DNA of 64,000 nt from VRUE01 sp963697695 (GTDB lineage Bacteria; Actinomycetota; Thermoleophilia; Solirubrobacterales; 70-9). A program made the position numbers and the translations under genes. The notes below the pieces were generated by a model. It was not told where the DNA came from. It did not search any database and saw only the letters and a program-made list of their open reading frames with translations. Location: contig OY969094.1 of NCBI GenBank assembly GCA_963697695.1, forward strand, positions 2,542,001-2,606,000. The letters run 5' to 3'. Shown in pieces: positions 59,421 through 64,000 of the stretch (positions are counted from its first letter, which is position 1; each line of letters opens with the position of its first letter).

Positions 59421-60229
59421 CGCCTCCCGGCAAGGCCAGGAGCGCCGCAGTCCTTGCGGCGCTCCTGGTTGCGCTCTTTGTCGCCTCGGGGTGTGGGGGG
59501 GACTCTGAGGACTCTGGGACGCAGGGCACCCAGAGCTCCACCCAGAGCGCAGCGGTCGATGGATCGGGCGCCGATGCCACCACGCCCTCTTCCAAGGCTT
59601 CCTCGAAACAGGGAGCCAAGACAGGCAAAGGCAATGGCTCCTCGCCCGCCTCATCGAAGACTTCACAGCCCAACCAAGCCCAAGGCAAGCAGGCCCCGCC
59701 GCCGGCCATCCCCAAAGGCCCACGCGAGCCCGAAGCCACGCCCGAGCAGCGTGCCGAGGCGACCGTCGCCTCGATCACCCTCCTCAGCCCCGCGATCGGA
59801 GCCCCGGCAGGAGAATCCACCTCGCCTCTCCCCGCCGCCTACACCTGCAACGGCAAGGACACATCGCCGCCCCTGCGCTGGTCGGGCGTCCCCGCGGGGA
59901 CCCAGGAACTGGTCCTCTTCGTGATGAACCTCGTTCCCGTCAATGAAGAGCTCTTCTTCGACTGGGCCCTCGCCGGCATCGACCCCGGCCTCGAAGAACT
60001 GAAGGAAGGAGAGCTGCCCAAGGGCGCTGTCCTCGGCCGAAACGGCCACGGCAACCGGGCCTACTCGATCTGCCCCCAAGGCAAAGCCGAAACCTACATC
60101 TTCGCTCTCTACGCGCTGCCGCAGAGGCTCAATGCGAAGCCCGGCTTCGATCCGCTGACGCTGCGCAAAGAGGTGATGGACCTCTCCGGGGACGTGGGGC
60201 TGATGGCGGTGGGGGTGGGGGGCGCGTAG
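59387..60229 (+). CDS. PEBP/YbhB-family lipoprotein
   Basis: 280 residues from ATG 59387. Lipobox VASGC, a long Ser/Thr/Pro-rich linker, then the phosphatidylethanolamine-binding-protein fold: YTCNGKDTSPPLRWSGVPAGTQELVLFVM, DWALAGIDP, LGRNGHGNRAYSICPQ, ETYIFALYALP. Ligand unknown; bacterial YbhB-like proteins have no firm role. A decayed copy lies at 49795-50158. Confidence 0.82.
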   Translation: MAQGTGAYRLLAPPGKARSAAVLAALLVALFVASGCGGDSEDSGTQGTQSSTQSAAVDGSGADATTPSSKASSKQGAKTGKGNGSSPASSKTSQPNQAQGKQAPPPAIPKGPREPEATPEQRAEATVASITLLSPAIGAPAGESTSPLPAAYTCNGKDTSPPLRWSGVPAGTQELVLFVMNLVPVNEELFFDWALAGIDPGLEELKEGELPKGAVLGRNGHGNRAYSICPQGKAETYIFALYALPQRLNAKPGFDPLTLRKEVMDLSGDVGLMAVGVGGA

Positions 60230-60388
60230 CTCCCTGCCTCGCTGGCACTCCGACTTCGCTCAAGCCAGAATGGAAAACCTGTCTGGTTAAAAGTTGACGG
60301 CGGCCTTCGGTCGCGCGATCCTCTCAAAAGCGGGGGGAGAAGGCTCTCCTCGCCTAGTACACACCGTAATTCAATGAGAGGAAACACG

Positions 60389-61078
60389 ATGAGCAACGCA
60401 AAGCGAGGCCTGCGGGCCTTCGGCTTGACGCTTGTGGCTGCCATGGGGCTGATGGCGTTTATGGCCGCGGGGGCGTCCGCGCAGGAGAAATGGGATTTAA
60501 ATGGCGTAAAAATCGCCAGCAATATTACGGCTAGTGGCAACCTGGTGGCAGGGCAGGAAGGATTACTTTTAGTCGAAGCACTAAAAATGGTCATTCACTG
60601 CAAAAAATTCACGGTCGAAGAAGGTTCGCTTCGAACCGATAACACAGCTCATGCCAAACTTAAATATTCGGAATGCCATACCTTTGTGAAAGGCGTGTTA
60701 GCGCCCGAATGCCATCCAAATATTTTACAAGTTAGTGCAAAAATCAAACCCGTTTTACATAACTCTAAAGTTTACCTGTTAGCTGAACCGTTAACTGCAG
60801 GTAGTAATTTCACTGTCATTCACTTCTTAGAAGACAAATGTGCACTTCCTCCATCGTCCGCGGTCAAAGGAACTGTCGCCTTCGAATGCTACACAGGCGC
60901 GTTAGTTGCAGCCGACTGCAAAACGAGCAGAGTGAAACAGTTGATAAAGCCAGTCGTAAATCAGGCATTACATGGTGATGCACTGCTCTACGGCCTCAAC
61001 GCAGCCATCATCCACGGCGAGGCGGAAGTATTCCTCACTGGGGCTGACACAGGAATTGCTTTCAACGCCTTAATCTAA
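60389..61078 (+). CDS. secreted six-cysteine protein with 12 in-frame TTA codons (TTA-rich gene B)
   Basis: 229 residues from ATG 60389 (GAGAGG 7 nt upstream). The signal peptide of about 31 residues lacks TTA. Six cysteines align with the protein at 50270. TTA stands at codons 37, 59, 61, 104, 113, 123, 131, 135, 147, 172, 194 and 228, half of its mature leucine-type codons. Codons 61, 123, 131, 172 and 228 align with TTA in gene A. At others the partner residue is polar: 113 faces Asp, 135 His and 147 Asn. Ends FNA-TTA-I like gene A. Proposed second acceptor for UUA recoding; function otherwise unknown. Confidence 0.85.
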   Translation: MSNAKRGLRAFGLTLVAAMGLMAFMAAGASAQEKWDLNGVKIASNITASGNLVAGQEGLLLVEALKMVIHCKKFTVEEGSLRTDNTAHAKLKYSECHTFVKGVLAPECHPNILQVSAKIKPVLHNSKVYLLAEPLTAGSNFTVIHFLEDKCALPPSSAVKGTVAFECYTGALVAADCKTSRVKQLIKPVVNQALHGDALLYGLNAAIIHGEAEVFLTGADTGIAFNALI

Positions 61079-61131
61079 TTCCACAAGCATGAAGTAACGA
61101 ATCACAATCACACCTAGTGTGAAACCCCAAA

Positions 61132-61162
61132 GATGCGGACCGCGCCAGTCGCGGTCCGCATC
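61132..61162. terminator. 13-bp perfect hairpin after TTA-rich gene B
   Basis: GATGCGGACCGCG, 5-nt loop, CGCGGTCCGCATC; same stem as 51019-51049. TCACAC-CTA-GTGTGA precedes it. Confidence 0.65.
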
Positions 61163-61242
61163 AAACGGGGCCAGGGGGAGTTAAAGCAAGGGAACATTGG
61201 GGAACGCAAGGCAAAGGGACAAGGGGACACAGGGAAGAAGTA

Positions 61243-61413
61243 ATGAGCAGGGAGATAGAAAACATCGCTCACAAGTGCTGGCGCGATCACGCAGCCTCCA
61301 CTATCTATAGGGACTTCACACCACGGCTCGCCAAAGGCGGGCCTCATGCATTCGCCGGGTGGGTTCCCGGCAGCTTGCAGACCAACAGGCTGCGCGGAAT
61401 CGCCGGCCACTGA
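61243..61413 (+). ncRNA. duplicated structured leader, copy 2 (or 56-codon small gene)
   Basis: Homologous to 51119-51300: closing stem CGCAGCC (61290-61296) / GGCTGCG (61388-61394), GGCTCGCC hairpin and CCGGGTGGGTTCCCGG hairpin. Unlike copy 1, this copy is also open from ATG 61243 to TGA 61413 (56 codons). The frame is not kept in copy 1, so RNA structure is the more likely conserved feature. The rest of the 352-bp gap holds the hairpin at 61132. Confidence 0.4.
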
Positions 61414-61430
61414 GCAGAGGAGAGAGTTAG

Positions 61431-62300
61431 ATGTTGCAAAGAATTCGTGAGCAGGTCGGCTCGGCCGGTCTGATCGTGGCGATCATCGCCCTGGTCGCGG
61501 CACTGGCCGGAGGCGCGGTAGCCGCCAACAACTCAGGTGGAGGCGAGGGTGCAACCGCCTCCGCCAAAAAAGGCCCCAGGGGCCCCCGCGGTAAGCAGGG
61601 CAAACCAGGCCCAGCAGGACCCCAGGGACCCGCAGGACCCCAAGGCGCTCCCGGAGCCAAGGGAGACGCAGGCGCCGCCGGAACCCCAGGGACTCCTGGA
61701 ACCCCAGGCACCAACGGCAAAAGCATCGTCGTGACCCCGATCGCCGCTGGCGTCGCCGAATGCGCCGAAAAAGGCGGTGCCTTCGTCGAAGAGGAAGACG
61801 GCACCCCCAAAGTCGAAGTCTGCACGGGAGAAGAAGGCGAACCGGGCAAAGAAGGCTCCCCTTGGACAGCGGGCGGCACCCTTCCCGCAGGCGCCACCGA
61901 GGTCGGCGCTTGGACCGTCGCCGGGGCTCCTGCCGACGGCGAAGTCTCCACCGCGATCTCCTTCCCGATCCTGCTGGAAAAACCGGCTCTAAACGAAACC
62001 CATGTCCACTACCTAACGCTTGCAGACCCCCCGACTACGGCCTGCCCCGCGGTCAATCACAACCTGCCCAGCGCCGCTCCGGGCGAGCTGTGCGTCTATG
62101 AGACCGTGAACTCGAACGCCACCTCCACGGGGATCTTCAACCTCTTCGGCAACGAAGGGATAAAAGCCGCCAGCAGGGCCGGTGCGCTGCTCGGCTTCAC
62201 GATGAGCGCCGCCGGACGCGCAGCGGGGACCTTCGCGGTGACCGGTTGCCGCCCGAGCCCGCCGCTCCCCGAAGGCGACCCGAACAAATGCCCCGCCTGA
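61431..62300 (+). CDS. membrane-anchored collagen-like protein
   Basis: 289 residues. A hydrophobic N-terminal span (LIVAIIALVAALAGGAVAA) is followed by a Gly-X-Y collagen-like run at about 48-94 (GPRGPRGKQGKPGPAGPQG and so on, with GTPGTPGTPGT) and a C-terminal cysteine-containing globular part. Collagen-like stretches give rigid surface stalks. GAGGAGAGAG precedes the ATG. Function unknown. Confidence 0.8.
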   Translation: MLQRIREQVGSAGLIVAIIALVAALAGGAVAANNSGGGEGATASAKKGPRGPRGKQGKPGPAGPQGPAGPQGAPGAKGDAGAAGTPGTPGTPGTNGKSIVVTPIAAGVAECAEKGGAFVEEEDGTPKVEVCTGEEGEPGKEGSPWTAGGTLPAGATEVGAWTVAGAPADGEVSTAISFPILLEKPALNETHVHYLTLADPPTTACPAVNHNLPSAAPGELCVYETVNSNATSTGIFNLFGNEGIKAASRAGALLGFTMSAAGRAAGTFAVTGCRPSPPLPEGDPNKCPA

Positions 62301-62321
62301 GCCTATGAGTTAAGGCGTCAA

Positions 62322-62351
62322 AAGCCCGGGCGGCCTAAGCCGCCCGGGCTT
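62322..62351. terminator. 13-bp perfect hairpin
   Basis: AAGCCCGGGCGGC-CTAA-GCCGCCCGGGCTT, after the collagen-like gene. Flanked by GGCG...CGCC, which lengthens the stem. Confidence 0.65.
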
Positions 62352-62392
62352 ACGCCAAGAGCCACGAGAAAGCAATGAAAGGACCACCACCG

Positions 62393-64000
62393 ATGAATCG
62401 CCTCACCGCCCCTCTAGCAGTCTCTGCGGTGGCCCTGCTTTCCCTGGCTCTTTGGACGTCAACAGCTGCAGCTGTCCCGCCCAAAATCATCTCCACGGGC
62501 TTCTCGGCGGGCACCGACTCCGCGCTCCTCGAAGCCCAGATCAATCCCGAAGGCAAAGCGACCCTCTACCACTTCGAGTACGGCGCCGAAGACTGCTCTG
62601 CTAACCCCTGCGCCTCGATCCCGGTCCCAGACGCCCAGATCCCCTCTTCCACGGAAGCGAAAACGGTCGAAGCCGAAGTCAAAGGCCTCACCCCCGCCAC
62701 GACCTACCACTTCCGCCTCCTCGCCAAAAACCCCCAAGGCGAAAAAGCCGAAAGCCCTGATGACACCTTCACCACCTACCTGCCGCCCCAGGTCTTCGGC
62801 GCCTGCCCCAACGACGCCTTGCGCAAAGCCAACCCGAGCTTCCCGCCGCCGGAATACTCGAGCGCCAACCTGCCCGACTGCAGGGTCTATGAGCAGGCGT
62901 CTCCTGTGAACAAGAACGCGGGGGACGCGATGGGCTTCGTGCCTTTGGTCAAAGCCTCTGTCAACGGCGACAGGATCGTCTTCACTTCCTCCACCGGCAT
63001 CCCCGGAGGGGACGGATCCCAGGAATTCCCTCTCTACCTGGCGACCCGCAGCTCAGAGGGCTGGTCCACCCAGGGCCTTTTGCCCGCCGGCGACACCGGC
63101 CAGAACGCCTCGGTGCTCGGCTGGACTCCAGACCTCGACTGGGTCTTTAACCGAGCGACCCGCCTCGGCGAACCGCAGACCACCAATCTCATGGCCCGCC
63201 CCAGCTCCGGCGCCGCCTCCAAAACCGTCGTCGACTACACCACCGAACTGCAGCCCGAGGTGGCAGGAACCTCCGACCAGGCCAAAGAGACGATCTTCGA
63301 ATCCAAAGTAGCGCTTCTGCCAGGCGCCGTCTCCGGCAAATCAAACGTCTACCTCTGGCAGCGGGGTAGCGAAGAGCTGAGCCTCGCCGGCACCCTCAAC
63401 GACGGCAGCGCTCCCTCCCAAGGCGCCTTTGCCGGCTCCTATGACTGGGTCCAGGGCACTAGCGAGAAAACCCTTGAAAGAGGCGGAGCAGCCGCCGGCT
63501 ACTACACCCGCGACCAGAACGTCATCTCTGGCGACGGCAAAGCCCTCTACTTCACCGCCGCCGGCACGGGCCAGCTCTATCTGCGTAAAAACCCGACCGA
63601 GCCCCAGAGCCCACTCGACGGGGAAGGCGATTGCACCGACGCTGCACTTGCCTGCACGATCCAGGTCTCGGCCTCGCGCAAGACCAACGGGAAAGGTGCT
63701 GAAAACAAAGACGCAGCAGGCACAAGACCCGCCGCCTTCCTCGGCGCCAGCCCCGACGGCTCGGTCGCCTACTTCACCTCCACCGAGAAGCTGACCAACG
63801 ATGCCAATACGGGGCCTGAACCAGAAAACCCGCCGGCGATCGCCGACGCTCCGATCGACGACGGAGATCCCGTCAACCTGAAATTCCTACTGGCGAAAAC
63901 CACAGAGGTTGAAGTCAACGCCACCCACATCTTCTGGATCACCGACAAAGAGACGATCGCACGTGCCAACATCGACGGCACTGGAATCGACGACGAATTC
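62393..64000 (+). CDS. large secreted FN3/beta-propeller-like protein (partial, runs off the window)
   Basis: 536 codons are open from ATG 62393 to the window end. Signal peptide, then a fibronectin-III-like domain (TLYHFEYGAEDC, LTPATTYHFRLLAKNPQG) at about 28-115. The same family region as the 51379 protein follows (CPNDALRKANPSFPPPEYSS, YDWVQGTSEKTLERGG, AYFTSTEKLTNDANTG). Clear paralogue of 51379 with an added FN3 domain. No in-frame TTA in the visible part. Confidence 0.78.
   Translation, partial: MNRLTAPLAVSAVALLSLALWTSTAAAVPPKIISTGFSAGTDSALLEAQINPEGKATLYHFEYGAEDCSANPCASIPVPDAQIPSSTEAKTVEAEVKGLTPATTYHFRLLAKNPQGEKAESPDDTFTTYLPPQVFGACPNDALRKANPSFPPPEYSSANLPDCRVYEQASPVNKNAGDAMGFVPLVKASVNGDRIVFTSSTGIPGGDGSQEFPLYLATRSSEGWSTQGLLPAGDTGQNASVLGWTPDLDWVFNRATRLGEPQTTNLMARPSSGAASKTVVDYTTELQPEVAGTSDQAKETIFESKVALLPGAVSGKSNVYLWQRGSEELSLAGTLNDGSAPSQGAFAGSYDWVQGTSEKTLERGGAAAGYYTRDQNVISGDGKALYFTAAGTGQLYLRKNPTEPQSPLDGEGDCTDAALACTIQVSASRKTNGKGAENKDAAGTRPAAFLGASPDGSVAYFTSTEKLTNDANTGPEPENPPAIADAPIDDGDPVNLKFLLAKTTEVEVNATHIFWITDKETIARANIDGTGIDDEF

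Noticed and set aside
61243..61413. 56-codon gene as the main content of the leader
   Set aside because: The frame is broken in the homologous copy at 51119 whereas paired stems are kept, so a structured RNA is preferred; noted in the feature.

Overview
The window looks like chromosome of a high-GC actinobacterium, most like the Thermoleophilia/Solirubrobacterales. Codons are strongly GC-biased, starts are often GTG, F420-dependent, MbtG-type and actinobacterial stress genes occur, and the right end carries the large secreted beta-propeller and Cys-rich families typical of that group. This placement is inferred from content; no 16S gene is present.

Layout. 0-16 kb is housekeeping and accessory metabolism: the end of a LigD phosphoesterase, a secreted trypsin-like protease, a branched-chain amino acid ABC system (lipoprotein convergent with livHMGF), a cyclase/AAA/LuxR regulator, a lactonase-like hydrolase, a methyltransferase, an M23 peptidase behind a clear c-di-AMP (ydaO) riboswitch, an aldehyde dehydrogenase, an alkyltransferase and a carbonic anhydrase. 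16-22 kb holds two secreted repeat/lectin-like proteins and a Baeyer-Villiger monooxygenase-hydrolase pair. 22-38 kb is a stress island of small basic, membrane, zinc-ribbon and ferritin-like proteins plus UdgX, topoisomerase IB and an alcohol dehydrogenase. About ten of these genes share a sigma-B-like promoter (GTTT/GGTT, 14-17 nt, GGGTAG).

38.5-47 kb is the most interesting part. A tRNA gene with anticodon UAA but a short, non-leucine-type variable loop lies 29 bases before a divergent arginyl-tRNA-synthetase-like gene. That gene is translationally coupled through ATGA overlaps to aminodeoxychorismate synthase, a GNAT acetyltransferase, an HDAC-type deacetylase, a chorismate-mutase-like protein and a cytochrome P450, then an MbtG-type N-hydroxylase. 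The enzymes predict an amino-aromatic amino acid of the p-aminophenylalanine type. The synthetase has lost residues that contact arginine in true ArgRS.

47-64 kb holds secreted proteins in a duplicated, partly decayed layout. Two small secreted six-cysteine paralogues (50270-50977 and 60389-61078) contain 20 and 12 in-frame TTA codons. By hand scan, all other intact genes in the window contain two TTA codons together, both in the LuxR-type regulator. TTA columns are partly conserved between the paralogues, and other TTA positions face polar residues. I propose that the tRNA, synthetase and biosynthetic operon form a natural genetic-code expansion system that reads UUA as a non-canonical amino acid in these two exported proteins. 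The individual sequence facts are visible; the recoding itself is inference.
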